This document shows, piece by piece, positions 1-6,717 of a stretch of DNA of 12,200 nucleotides. This stretch comes from Gemmatimonadales bacterium (GTDB lineage: Bacteria > Gemmatimonadota > Gemmatimonadetes > Gemmatimonadales > GWC2-71-9). Under the pieces are notes generated by a model. That model had not been told where the DNA came from. It saw nothing but the letters and a program-made list of their open reading frames with translations, and made no database searches. The position numbers and the translations under genes were made by a program. Every line of letters begins with the position of its first letter. The first letter of the stretch is position 1. The stretch spans positions 1 through 12,200 of the forward strand of contig JAICEH010000041.1 of assembly GCA_025924275.1 (NCBI GenBank), written 5' to 3'.

Positions 1-66
1 GACACGGAGCTGGCGGCGGGGCTCTGGGCCCTGTCCGAGACAGTCACCGCGGTGACCTTCCCGTAG
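1..66 (+). CDS. C-terminal tail of a probable short-chain dehydrogenase/reductase (5' part outside window)
   Basis: Frame 1 is open from the first base to a TAG at 64-66 and encodes about 21 residues ending LWALSETVTAVTFP. This resembles the closing segment of many SDR-family oxidoreductases (LWE-SEELTGV-type endings), which act in the cytoplasm on NAD(P)-linked alcohol/ketone substrates. Only this tail is visible: no Rossmann motif or catalytic Tyr-Lys can be checked, so the assignment rests on a short similarity from memory. The frame has GC-rich third positions, but it shares those positions with the antisense phosphodiesterase frame, so codon bias does not decide which strand is coding here. 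If correct, the gene converges on the minus-strand phosphodiesterase. Confidence 0.4.
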   Translation, partial: DTELAAGLWALSETVTAVTFP

Positions 67-704
67 CCGTCCGAGCGGGGCTCGGTGTCCCGGGGCACCG
101 TCCAGACCATCACGGTCCCGGCCGGGTCGTTGGCGGTCCACGCGATCACGCGCCCGCCGGCCGAGCGGGTGGCGGCGACGAGCGTGGGCGTGACCAGGTC
201 CTGCCGGGGCCAGAGGTCGGAAGCGCCGGCGGCCGCCAGCAGGGCTGCCGGATTCGCCGGTGTCGCCTCGACGAGGAGGCCGAAGCGGATGGCGGGCCGG
301 CGCCGCGCCAGCCGAGCCACCAGGGCGTGGTCGAAGGAGTGCACCGCGCAGCGAGCCGGTGCCGGCGCGGTGTCGATCGCGGCGAAGAGCGCGGCCTCGG
401 CCTCCGGCGGCATCGCCTTCACCTCCACGAAGACGTCGCGGCCGGACAGGGCGGCAAGGGCCTCCTCCAGCAGGGGTGGGGCCTCGCCGTTGGGCAGGCG
501 AGCCTTCCGGGCATGCTCCCAGTCGAGGGCGGCGATCGGGCCCAGCCCGGGGAGGTCGGCGTCGTGGTGGACCAGGATCCGGTGGTCGCGCGTGGCGTGC
601 ACGTCGAGTTCGGCCCCGTCCGCGCCGAGCACGACGGCGAGCCGGAATGCCTCGAGCGAGTTCTCGCACGCGCGCCCCGACGCCCCCCGGTGGGCCACGA
701 TCAT
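1..704 (-). CDS. Glycerophosphodiester phosphodiesterase family protein (3' end outside window)
   Basis: The enzyme hydrolyses glycerophosphodiesters (phospholipid head groups) to glycerol-3-phosphate and an alcohol. The protein starts MIVAHRGASGRACENSLEAF, the signature GDPD N-terminus. Family catalytic and metal residues are visible: H5-R6, E32 and D34 (GAELDVHATRD), H47 (LVHHD), and E94/K96 in VFVEVKA. A PPLLEEALAAL segment and WTANDPA near residue 189 are also typical. There is no signal peptide, so it is probably cytoplasmic. The ATG at 704 lies 8 nt after the thiolase stop. An in-frame GTG at 716 would overlap that stop as GTGA and add four residues; either start implies translational coupling. 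After WTANDPA the usual GVDGIITDRP-type final strand is absent, and the frame runs about 45 residues to the window edge without a stop, antisense to the SDR-like tail. A frameshift or an unusual C-terminus is possible. Confidence 0.85.
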   Translation of the reverse strand, partial: MIVAHRGASGRACENSLEAFRLAVVLGADGAELDVHATRDHRILVHHDADLPGLGPIAALDWEHARKARLPNGEAPPLLEEALAALSGRDVFVEVKAMPPEAEAALFAAIDTAPAPARCAVHSFDHALVARLARRRPAIRFGLLVEATPANPAALLAAAGASDLWPRQDLVTPTLVAATRSAGGRVIAWTANDPAGTVMVWTVPRDTEPRSDGYGKVTAVTVSDRAQSPAASSV

Positions 705-712
705 CGGCCGGC

Positions 713-1933
713 TCACTTCCCGCTTCCCGCTCCCCGCTCCCCGTTCCCGGCCTCGACCACCATCGCGATCCCCTGCCCGACGCCGATGCACATCGTGGCC
801 ACGCCCCAGCGCCCACCCCGGCGCCGGAGCGCGTGGACCAGGGTGGCGAGGATCCGCGCGCCGCTCGACCCCAGCGGGTGGCCCAGCGCGATGGCACCGC
901 CGTGGACGTTGACCGTGGCGGCGTCCAGCTCGAGCTCGCGGATGCACGCCAGGGCTTGCGCCGCAAAGGCCTCGTTGAGTTCCCAGAGGTCCACGTCGGA
1001 GACCGCGAGCCCGGCGCGGGCGAGCGCCTTGCGGACCGCCGGCACCGGGCCGACGCCCATCACCTCCGGGCTCACTCCGGCCACCGCGGTCGCCACGATG
1101 CGCGCGAGCGGGGCGGTCCCCGCCTCCCGCGCAGCGGCGGCACTCACCACCGCGAGCGCGGCGGCGCCGTCGTTGAGGCCGCTCGCGTTGCCGGCGGTGA
1201 CCGTCCCCTCCCGGACGAATGCGGGGGGGAGCCCGGCGAGACCGAGCGCCGTGGTGCCCGGCCGGGGGTGCTCGTCGCGCGCGACGACCAGGCCGTCCGC
1301 GGTCGGCACCGCCACGAGCTCGTCGTCGAACGCACCCGCGGCCCCGGCCGCGGCCGCCCGCCGCTGGCTCTCCACGGCGAACTCGTCCTGCATCTCCCGG
1401 GTGATCCCGTAGCGACGCGCCACCACCTCGGCGGTCTCGCCCATCGTGACGGTCCAGTCGGCCGGCAGGCGCGGGTTGGTGAAGCGCCAGCCGAGGGCGG
1501 TGTCGGCGACCTCCGGGGCGCCGCGGGGCCAGGCCCGGTCCGGCTTCTGCATCACCCACGGGGCGCGGCTCATCGACTCGACGCCGCCGGCCAGGAACCG
1601 CGTGCCCTCGCCGGCGCGGATCGCCTGGGCCGCCGAGGCCACCGCCTGGAGCCCGCTCCCGCACAGCCGGTTCACCGTCTGCCCGGGCACCGTCACCGGA
1701 AATCGCGCGAGGAGGGCGGCGAGGCGCGCCACGTTGCGGCTGTCCTCGCCGGCCTGTCCCGCGCAGCCGAGAATCACGTCGTCGATGGCCTCCGGCCGGA
1801 GGGAGGCCCGGCGGGCCGCTTCGGCCAGCACCAGCGCGGCCAGGTCATCCGGCCGCACCCCGGCCAGCGCGCCCCCGGCGCGGCCGATCGGCGTGCGGCA
1901 GGCGGCGGTGATCACGACGTCGGTGTGGGGCAT
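713..1933 (-). CDS. Thiolase (acetyl-CoA C-acyltransferase, PcaF/PaaJ-like)
   Basis: This 406-residue type I thiolase catalyses CoA-dependent cleavage of 3-oxoacyl-CoA, or the reverse condensation of acetyl-CoA, in the cytoplasm. The nucleophile is C91 in NRLCGSG. Other family motifs are GGVESMSRAP (116-125), AGNASGLNDGAA (247-258), NEAF (320-323), HGGAIALGHPLG (H344, H352) and the acid/base C382 in CIGVGQG. The GWRFTNP segment (about 149-154) and GVSPEVMGVGPVPAVRK closely resemble 3-oxoadipyl-CoA thiolases of aromatic and phenylacetate degradation. No other catabolic gene is present, so a general fatty-acid or acetoacetyl-CoA role is equally possible. ATG 1933 starts directly at the conserved N-terminus; the Shine-Dalgarno sequence is weak. 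The tail after MVVEA is low-complexity and comes from the heptamer repeat. It is the first gene of a pair with the phosphodiesterase; no functional link between the two is evident. Confidence 0.93.
   Translation of the reverse strand: MPHTDVVITAACRTPIGRAGGALAGVRPDDLAALVLAEAARRASLRPEAIDDVILGCAGQAGEDSRNVARLAALLARFPVTVPGQTVNRLCGSGLQAVASAAQAIRAGEGTRFLAGGVESMSRAPWVMQKPDRAWPRGAPEVADTALGWRFTNPRLPADWTVTMGETAEVVARRYGITREMQDEFAVESQRRAAAAGAAGAFDDELVAVPTADGLVVARDEHPRPGTTALGLAGLPPAFVREGTVTAGNASGLNDGAAALAVVSAAAAREAGTAPLARIVATAVAGVSPEVMGVGPVPAVRKALARAGLAVSDVDLWELNEAFAAQALACIRELELDAATVNVHGGAIALGHPLGSSGARILATLVHALRRRGGRWGVATMCIGVGQGIAMVVEAGNGERGAGSGK
716..749. repeat. Heptanucleotide tandem repeat (CTYCCCG on + strand, four units plus a partial one)
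   Basis: Reading the + strand gives CTTCCCG, CTTCCCG, CTCCCCG, CTCCCCG and then a partial TTCCCG, an exact 7-nt period. On the coding (minus) strand this is purine-rich CGGGRAG. It encodes the last residues of the thiolase, ending GERGAGSGK, right up to the stop codon. It also gives several Shine-Dalgarno-like GGGAG/GGAAG cores just before the phosphodiesterase start. Because 7 is not a multiple of 3, gain or loss of a unit would change the thiolase C-terminus. Confidence 0.7.
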
Positions 1934-1984
1934 CGCGTCCGGGATCGGGTGGGACGGGGGCGGCGAGCGGCCGGCGAGCGAGGA

Positions 1985-2012
1985 AACCTAGGGCCGCTGC
2001 GCCGGGTGGCAA
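1985..2012 (-). promoter_or_regulatory. Possible sigma70-type promoter for the thiolase unit
   Basis: On the minus strand, TTGCCA (2012-2007) is followed after 16 nt by TAGGTT (1990-1985), about 50 nt upstream of the thiolase ATG. The -35 matches consensus at 5 of 6 bases and the -10 at 3 of 6. This divergent 169-nt gap must also hold the promoter of nfeD. The best + strand candidate is a TAGGAT at 2065-2070 with no convincing -35. This is a prediction only. Confidence 0.25.
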
Positions 2013-2102
2013 TGCCGGCGGTGTCGGCGGCGGCGCGAGGCTTTCCCCGCCGGGGCCCGGTGGGTAGGATTCGAGTCGTTCCCCGCCATCGTGGAGTCCG
2101 TG

Positions 2103-3419
2103 ATGCGCCGACTCGCGCCCGCCCTTGCCTTCGCCCTCGTCACCGCGGTGGCCGCCCCCGACGCCGGGGCGCAGGTCGTCTACCGCGTGGCGGTGCACGG
2201 GACGATCGAGAACGGCCTGGCGCCCTTCGTCGCACGGGCGCTCGCCGAGGCTCGCGAGGCGGGCGCCGCGGCCCTGGTGCTGGACATCGACACGCCGGGA
2301 GGCCGGATCGACGCCGCGCAGCGGATCGTCGACGCCGTGCGCCGGAGCGAAGTGCCGGTCCACGCCTGGGTGCATCCGCGCGCGTTCAGCGCCGGGGCCT
2401 TCATCGCCCTGGCCGCGAAGCAGATCTGGATCGAGCCCGGCGGCGTGATCGGCGCCGCGACGCCGGTCGGTGGCGCGGGGGAGCGGCTGCCCGAGAAGTA
2501 CGTCTCCGCGATGCGGGCCGAGTTCCGCGCCCTGGCGGAGGGCCGGGGCCTGGACCCGCGCCTGGCGGAGGCGATGGTGGACGAGACGGTGGTCGTGCCC
2601 GGGGTGGTGGACTCCGGCCGCCTCCTCACGCTCAGCGCCGACGAGGCGGTGCGCCACGGCGTCGCCAACGGCCAGGCGGCCACCTTCGAGGCGACCCTCG
2701 CCGCGCTCGGGCTCGCCGGGGCCCGGGTCGTGACCCCGGCCCCCAACTGGGCGGAGAAGGTGGTCCGGTTCGTCACCAACCCGGTCGTGGCCCCGCTGCT
2801 CCTCTCGCTGGGAATGCTCGGGCTGGTCTTCGAGCTGAAGGCGGGCGCCTTCGGCCTGGGCGGCCTGGTGAGCCTCGCGTCGCTCGGCCTCTTCTTCGGA
2901 TCGAGCGTGCTGCTCGGCCTCGCCGGGATGGAGGAAGTCATCCTCCTCGTGCTCGGGATCATCGCCCTCGGGGTCGAGGCGTTCGTCCTGCCCGGGTTCG
3001 GCGTGGCAGGCGCTGCCGGCCTGCTCCTGGTCGGCGGGAGCGCCATCCTCGCGATGCTCGGGCACTTCCCCACCGGCGCCGACGTGGGCCGGGCCTTCGT
3101 GGTGCTGGGCGCGGCCGTGGTCATCACTGCCGCCGTCGCCTTCGCCTGGATCCGGCACCTCCCCTACAGCCCCCGATTCCGCCGCGCGCTGCTGGTCGAC
3201 GGCCTCGACGCGAGCGAGGGGTTCGTGGCCGCACTCCCCCGCGCGGACCTGGTGGGCCGCGAGGGCGTCGCCGCCACCGACCTGCGCCCGGCCGGCACCA
3301 TCATCATCGGCGACGAGCGGATCGACGCCGTGGCCGAGACGGGGTTCGTCCTCGCCGGATCTGCCGTGCGGGTCGTCCGCGCCGAGGGCTACCGCCACGT
3401 CGTCCGCCCGCTCGCCTGA
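2103..3419 (+). CDS. Long-form NfeD: membrane-bound ClpP-class serine protease with C-terminal OB-fold
   Basis: The protein has 438 residues. A signal peptide covers residues 1-23 (cleavage likely after AGA). A ClpP/SppA-like protease domain follows (about 26-205) with DIDTPGGRID (61-70), a Ser nucleophile S96 in RAFSAGAF and the Lys general base K132 in PEKYVSAMRAEF, matching the Ser-Lys dyad of archaeal NfeD homologues. Several membrane segments lie between about 227 and 350. The C-terminus (about 384-437) is the small beta-barrel NfeD domain, with the REGVAATDLRPAG and GTIIIGDERIDAVAE pattern. The family pairs with flotillin/stomatin-type proteins to cleave or organise membrane partners, and here floA follows 44 nt downstream. 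ATG 2103 is chosen because GGAG sits 6 nt before it; GTG codons at 2091 and 2100 are in frame but the first overlaps that site. It is intact and typical. Confidence 0.93.
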   Translation: MRRLAPALAFALVTAVAAPDAGAQVVYRVAVHGTIENGLAPFVARALAEAREAGAAALVLDIDTPGGRIDAAQRIVDAVRRSEVPVHAWVHPRAFSAGAFIALAAKQIWIEPGGVIGAATPVGGAGERLPEKYVSAMRAEFRALAEGRGLDPRLAEAMVDETVVVPGVVDSGRLLTLSADEAVRHGVANGQAATFEATLAALGLAGARVVTPAPNWAEKVVRFVTNPVVAPLLLSLGMLGLVFELKAGAFGLGGLVSLASLGLFFGSSVLLGLAGMEEVILLVLGIIALGVEAFVLPGFGVAGAAGLLLVGGSAILAMLGHFPTGADVGRAFVVLGAAVVITAAVAFAWIRHLPYSPRFRRALLVDGLDASEGFVAALPRADLVGREGVAATDLRPAGTIIIGDERIDAVAETGFVLAGSAVRVVRAEGYRHVVRPLA

Positions 3420-3463
3420 GCCGCGCCCGTCCCGACCCAACCTCACCCTGACCGGAGCAACTG

Positions 3464-4468
3464 GTGGACGAATTCTCCTCGCTCGGCCCCGGGATCATCC
3501 TGGTCCTGTTCTTCTTCGGGTTCCTGTTCCTGGTCGTGTTCTTCCGTTTCTTCCCGATCGGCCTCTGGTTCCAGGCGCTGGTCTCCGGGGTGCGGGTCCC
3601 GTTCATCCAGCTCTTCTTCATGCGGTTCCGGAAGGTGAACCCGGCCGCCATCGTGAACCCGCTGATCAACGCCCACAAGGCCGGCCTCCGGCTCAACGCC
3701 GACCAGCTCGAGTCCCACTTCCTGTCCGGCGGGCACGTGCCGCGGGTGGTGAACGCGCTCATCTCCGCCGACAAGGCGGGGATCCCGCTCGACTTCAAGC
3801 AGGCCACCGCCATCGACCTCGCCGGCCGTGACGTCTTCGAGGCGGTCCAGGTGAGCGTGAACCCCAAGGTCATCACGACCCCGAAGGTGGCCGCGATGGC
3901 CAAGGACGGGATCCAGCTCCTGGCCCTCGCCCGGGTCACGGTGCGGGCGAACATCAACCGCCTCGTGGGCGGCGCCGGGGAGGAGACGATCCTCGCCCGG
4001 GTGGGCGAGGGCATCGTCAGCACCATCGGCTCCGCCGCGTCGCACAAGGCGGTGCTCGAGAACCCCGACATGATCTCCAAGACGGTCCTGGCGAAGGGGC
4101 TCGACGCGGGGACCGCGTTCGAGATCCTCTCGATCGACATCGCGGACGTGGACGTCGGCAAGAACATCGGGGCGGAGCTGCAGACCGATCAGGCCGAGGC
4201 CGACAAGCGGATCGCGCAGGCCAAGGCCGAGGAGCGGCGCGCCCTCGCCGTGGCGATGGAGCAGGAGTTCCGCGCCGAGGCGCAGAAGCAGCGCGCGGCG
4301 GTCATCGCGGCGGAGGCCCAGGTGCCGCTCGCGATGGCGGAGGCCTTCCGCAGCGGCAACCTCGGCGTGATGGACTACCAGCGGTACAAGAACCTCCAGG
4401 CCGACACCGCGATGCGGCAGTCCATCGCCGGCGAGGAGGGGGAACCGCGCGCCGAGGGAGGTCGCTGA
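3464..4468 (+). CDS. floA: Flotillin-like protein FloA (SPFH-type membrane scaffold)
   Basis: At 334 residues this is close to the usual FloA length of about 330. A Phe-rich hydrophobic hairpin segment (about residues 8-50, with GIILVLFFFGFLFLVVFF) anchors it to the inner membrane. The SPFH-like body follows, including NPLINAHKAGL, FKQATAIDLAGRDVFEAV, NPKVITTPKVAAMAKDGIQ and RVTVRANINRLVGGAGEETI. The C-terminal coiled coil is Ala/Glu/Lys-rich (about 235-290, ADKRIAQAKAEERRALAVAM). FloA oligomers form functional membrane microdomains that recruit signalling and secretion proteins. The start is GTG 3464 with CGGAG about 8 nt upstream. Its position behind nfeD matches the conserved NfeD-flotillin pairing seen in many bacteria, such as the yqeZ-yqfA operon of Bacillus. 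Confidence 0.96.
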   Translation: MDEFSSLGPGIILVLFFFGFLFLVVFFRFFPIGLWFQALVSGVRVPFIQLFFMRFRKVNPAAIVNPLINAHKAGLRLNADQLESHFLSGGHVPRVVNALISADKAGIPLDFKQATAIDLAGRDVFEAVQVSVNPKVITTPKVAAMAKDGIQLLALARVTVRANINRLVGGAGEETILARVGEGIVSTIGSAASHKAVLENPDMISKTVLAKGLDAGTAFEILSIDIADVDVGKNIGAELQTDQAEADKRIAQAKAEERRALAVAMEQEFRAEAQKQRAAVIAAEAQVPLAMAEAFRSGNLGVMDYQRYKNLQADTAMRQSIAGEEGEPRAEGGR

Positions 4469-4471
4469 CCC

Positions 4472-5120
4472 GTGGAAGGGCTCGGGATCTTCGTCTTCAT
4501 CGCCTACCTGGTCTTCGCGCTGATCGGCCGGGCGGTGCGGGAGCGGGGTGGGGCCTCGCAGGAGGCGGCGCAGGCGCGCGCCCGGGCCGCCGCGCGCGCG
4601 GGCGGAGCGGCTGGCCCGCGCGGGAGTGACCCGACCCGCGGAGGGTCGCGACCACGGGACCAGCGCCACGCAGGTCGAGGCCCGGCAACTGGAGGAGCTG
4701 CTTCGCGGGCTCGGGGGACTGGTCGAGCGGCCCGAGGGGCCCGTGGCCGTCGAGGAGCCGGAGCACGACGGCCCGGAAGAGGCCTACAGTCTCGAGGGCA
4801 CCTCGCTGGAAGGCGAGTCGTGGGACCCGGCGCGCGCCCGCGACGATCGCCCGGAGGTGAGCGCGGATGACTCGGCGGCCACGCTGGTACAGGCGAGGAT
4901 CGACGCCGCGGCCCTGCGGAGCGGCGCACTGGGCCCGGCGGACCACGTGGCCTTCCACCGCAAGTTGGCAGTCGCCGAACCGGCCAAGCTGATCCGGCTG
5001 GAGGCCCGGCGCCCGGCGGGAGACCTCACCCTGGCCGAGTTGAGGCGTGCGGTGGTATGGCGGGAGATCCTCGGCCCGCCGGTGGCGCTGGTCGAGCGCC
5101 ATCCCGGTCGGGGGGATTGA
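4472..5120 (+). CDS. Uncharacterised single-span membrane protein of the nfeD-floA operon, frame interrupted
   Basis: No function is known to me. It starts at GTG 4472, three bases after the floA stop, with GGGAGG about 10 nt upstream. Residues 3-20 (GLGIFVFIAYLVFALIGR) form one membrane helix. The frame starting at 4472 is protein-like only up to about 4600. The frame one base further on, reaching TGA 5118-5120, carries the rest: an acidic Leu-rich stretch (QLEELLRGLGGLVE, then EEPEHDGPEEAYSLEG) and a folded-looking C-terminus ending in AVVWREILGPP. The switch falls in the alternating CG run near 4590-4602. Dropping one G at about 4600-4602 restores a continuous protein of about 215 residues reading ARAAERLARAG across the junction. 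A separate start at GTG 4548 in the second frame is possible but would give an implausible Arg-rich N-terminus. It is probably a sequencing error or a recent mutation. Context suggests a membrane partner of FloA/NfeD. Confidence 0.6.
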
Positions 5121-5121
5121 G

Positions 5122-5155
5122 CGGAACCGGGGGCGCCACGGCGCCCCCGGTTCCG
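5122..5155. terminator. Bidirectional hairpin terminator between convergent genes
   Basis: A perfect inverted repeat pairs 5122-5136 with 5141-5155, giving a 15-bp very GC-rich stem with a 4-nt CACG loop. It fills the 36-nt gap between the stop of the floA-linked gene (5120) and the stop of the minus-strand phospholipase C-like gene (5159-5157). U-tracts are weak on both sides, so termination may be inefficient or factor-assisted. The placement between two convergent stops supports a terminator for both strands. Confidence 0.8.
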
Positions 5156-5156
5156 T

Positions 5157-6131
5157 TCAGGCCGTCGAGCGGCGGCCGGGGTCGTCCAGCAGCTCCCAGG
5201 GTTCCTTGGTGGGGGCCTGGACCCAGGGCTGCCGGGTGGCGCGTTGCCAGAATCCGAGGTCCAGCCGGGGGAGGCCGAAGTGGGCCTCGGCCGCGTCCCA
5301 GATCAGCTTGGGCACGGACCGGCCGCCCTCGCGCAGGGCCTGGCGCCGCATCCCCTTGGCCAGCCGCAGCGCCTCGGCGCCGGTCGGGTCGAGCCGGCGC
5401 GGGCCGTCGTCGAGGGCGGCGAGCAGGCGCATGACCTGCTCGAACGACACCGCCATGTGGCGCTCCACGTCGGCGTCGTCGATGTCGTGCCGGCTCCGCT
5501 CGCGCGCGAAGGTGAAGGCCCGCCGGTAGGCCTGCCGGTCCGCGAGGCGGACCATCCCGTGGAACAGCCGCCGGTTGGTCGGGATGCTGAACAGGGTCGG
5601 GGAGATGATCCGGTCGAGGTGGGCGTCCGCGTCGACGTGGTCGTGGCGCAGGAGGTCCCGTGCCTCGCGCGCCCAGCGGTCGCCCAGGTGGCTCTCGAAG
5701 CGTGCCTCCCAGTAGGCGTGGCCCAGGCCCTTGAGGAGGGCGGTCGCCGCGAGCTGTCGCGGCACGTAGAAGTTGTGGGCGATGGTGTCCGCGGCGAGGT
5801 GGCTCAGGTACCCGAGGCCGAATGCCCGCAGCCGGTCCTCCTCGGCGCGGTCGTGGACCTCCTGCCCGAGGTGCCAGTGGTGGCTGTGCCGGTGGACGGG
5901 CGCGTAGTCCTTCGCGAACGACGTGTCCGGCGCGATGCTGCCGTACAGGTATTCCAGCGGGTGCGCCCGGAGCAGGGCCGCGAGCGCCGGCGGCAGCAGG
6001 GCCAGGTTGTCGAGGATCGTCTGCCCGATGAAGACGTGCGTCCCCGGCGTCCAGGCGTGGAGCTGCTCGGGGAGCGCGAGGGCGGCCACCGCCACCACCA
6101 CCAGCGCGGCCGCGGCCCGGCGGAAGGTCAT
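5157..6131 (-). CDS. Secreted zinc-dependent phospholipase C-family protein
   Basis: The protein has 324 residues and a signal peptide (1-26) ending LHA, so the mature protein would begin with Trp27. In zinc phospholipases C (C. perfringens alpha-toxin, B. cereus PLC) the mature N-terminal Trp is itself a zinc ligand, so this fits the fold. Further candidate ligands are H32, D69 (GSIAPD), H85 or H87 (SHHWH), H111 and D115 (LSHLAADTIAH, the family HxxxD), H119, and H138/E142 (GHAYWE, the family HxxxE). The C-terminal third is helical and ends without a C2-type lipid-binding domain, so toxin-like membrane attack is not implied. A phosphoesterase or nuclease role is equally possible. ATG 6131 overlaps the stop of the upstream membrane-protein gene as ATGA, implying translational coupling. 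Confidence 0.85.
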   Translation of the reverse strand: MTFRRAAAALVVVAVAALALPEQLHAWTPGTHVFIGQTILDNLALLPPALAALLRAHPLEYLYGSIAPDTSFAKDYAPVHRHSHHWHLGQEVHDRAEEDRLRAFGLGYLSHLAADTIAHNFYVPRQLAATALLKGLGHAYWEARFESHLGDRWAREARDLLRHDHVDADAHLDRIISPTLFSIPTNRRLFHGMVRLADRQAYRRAFTFARERSRHDIDDADVERHMAVSFEQVMRLLAALDDGPRRLDPTGAEALRLAKGMRRQALREGGRSVPKLIWDAAEAHFGLPRLDLGFWQRATRQPWVQAPTKEPWELLDDPGRRSTA

Positions 6132-6634
6132 GCGGACCACCGCTTCCCGCGCCGGCGCCTCCGGCCCAGGAGCGTACGGGCATGGCCGGCCACCGAGCGG
6201 CCGGTCCGGAGCGCGCCGGCGAGGCCGAGCGCCGTATCCGCCACCTCGTCGTACACCACCTCGTACAGGGCGTCGAGGTCGCCCAGGCGCTCCTCGGCCC
6301 GGAGGGTGGCGGCATCCACCTTCTTCCGGATGCGCCGCGAGGTGACCAGCACCGCCTCGGCCTCCTCGTGGACCCGCTGGGCCACGACCTCGCCCCGGCC
6401 GGTGATCGCCCGCAGGGAGCGGAGTGCCGGCACGAGGTCCTCCCGGAGCTCGTCCAGCGCGGGCGACAGGCGGTCGAGCTGGCGGGAGGCCTTGAGCGCC
6501 GCCACCGCCACGGCGCCGGCGCCGATCACGATGGCCACCGCGATGATCCCGAGCGAGACCGCCATCACCGTCCACTGCCAGGCGGGCACGCCGGCATCGA
6601 GGGGCTGCTGGATGACGAGCGTGGCGAGGGCCAC
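6128..6634 (-). CDS. DUF948-like single-span membrane protein with coiled coil
   Basis: The protein has 168 residues and no known biochemical function. One transmembrane helix spans about residues 22-48 (VMAVSLGIIAVAIVIGAGAV and following). A long heptad-rich region follows (about 50-135, QLDRLSPALDELREDLVPAL, then RRIRKKVDAATLRAEERL), resembling DUF948/YtxG-type proteins. It ends in a basic tail (GRRRRRGKRW). GTG 6634 is chosen because GGAGG lies 4 nt upstream; a longer frame upstream is low-complexity, and a start at the internal ATG (residue 24) would cut into the membrane helix. It precedes and overlaps the phospholipase C-like gene and is divergent from murA. A role in envelope organisation is inferred only from its architecture and neighbours. 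Confidence 0.8.
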   Translation of the reverse strand: MALATLVIQQPLDAGVPAWQWTVMAVSLGIIAVAIVIGAGAVAVAALKASRQLDRLSPALDELREDLVPALRSLRAITGRGEVVAQRVHEEAEAVLVTSRRIRKKVDAATLRAEERLGDLDALYEVVYDEVADTALGLAGALRTGRSVAGHARTLLGRRRRRGKRWSA

Positions 6635-6660
6635 GGGGCCTCCGGGTGCGGGTCCCCCCG

Positions 6661-6666
6661 AATATA
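6661..6666 (-). promoter_or_regulatory. Possible -10 element for the DUF948/phospholipase unit
   Basis: The only AT-rich spot in the 83-nt divergent gap before murA reads TATATT on the minus strand, 27 nt upstream of the GTG start, and matches the -10 consensus at 5 of 6 bases. No good -35 is seen at 16-18 nt. The same spot read on the + strand (TATAGC, 6663-6668) could serve murA, also without a clear -35. Confidence 0.3.
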
Positions 6667-6717
6667 GCGGCCGGGGCGCGGCTTGACCCCGCCCCGCCCG
6701 CCCCGGCAAGCTTCCGC

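Noticed and set aside
260..3451. A 1063-codon open frame on the + strand spanning the thiolase, intergenic and nfeD regions
   Set aside because: Its product is Arg/Gly/Pro-rich with no recognisable domain and lies antisense to the thiolase and out of frame with nfeD. It is a by-product of scarce stop codons in GC-rich DNA.
4548..5120. Independent gene starting at GTG 4548 rather than a frame-broken gene from 4472
   Set aside because: A GGGAG lies upstream, but the first residues would be a run of Arg/Pro without protein character, and the membrane helix at 4472 would be left without a body. The single-base frame break explains both parts better.
5244..6686. A 480-codon + strand frame opposite the phospholipase C-like and DUF948-like genes
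   Set aside because: The minus-strand genes have signal peptide, metal motifs, membrane helix and ATGA coupling; the + frame has none of these.
6683..6711. TTGACC at 6683-6688 as a -35 for a leaderless murA promoter
   Set aside because: The hexamer at the right distance (GCAAGC, 6706-6711) bears almost no resemblance to a -10, so the match is probably chance.
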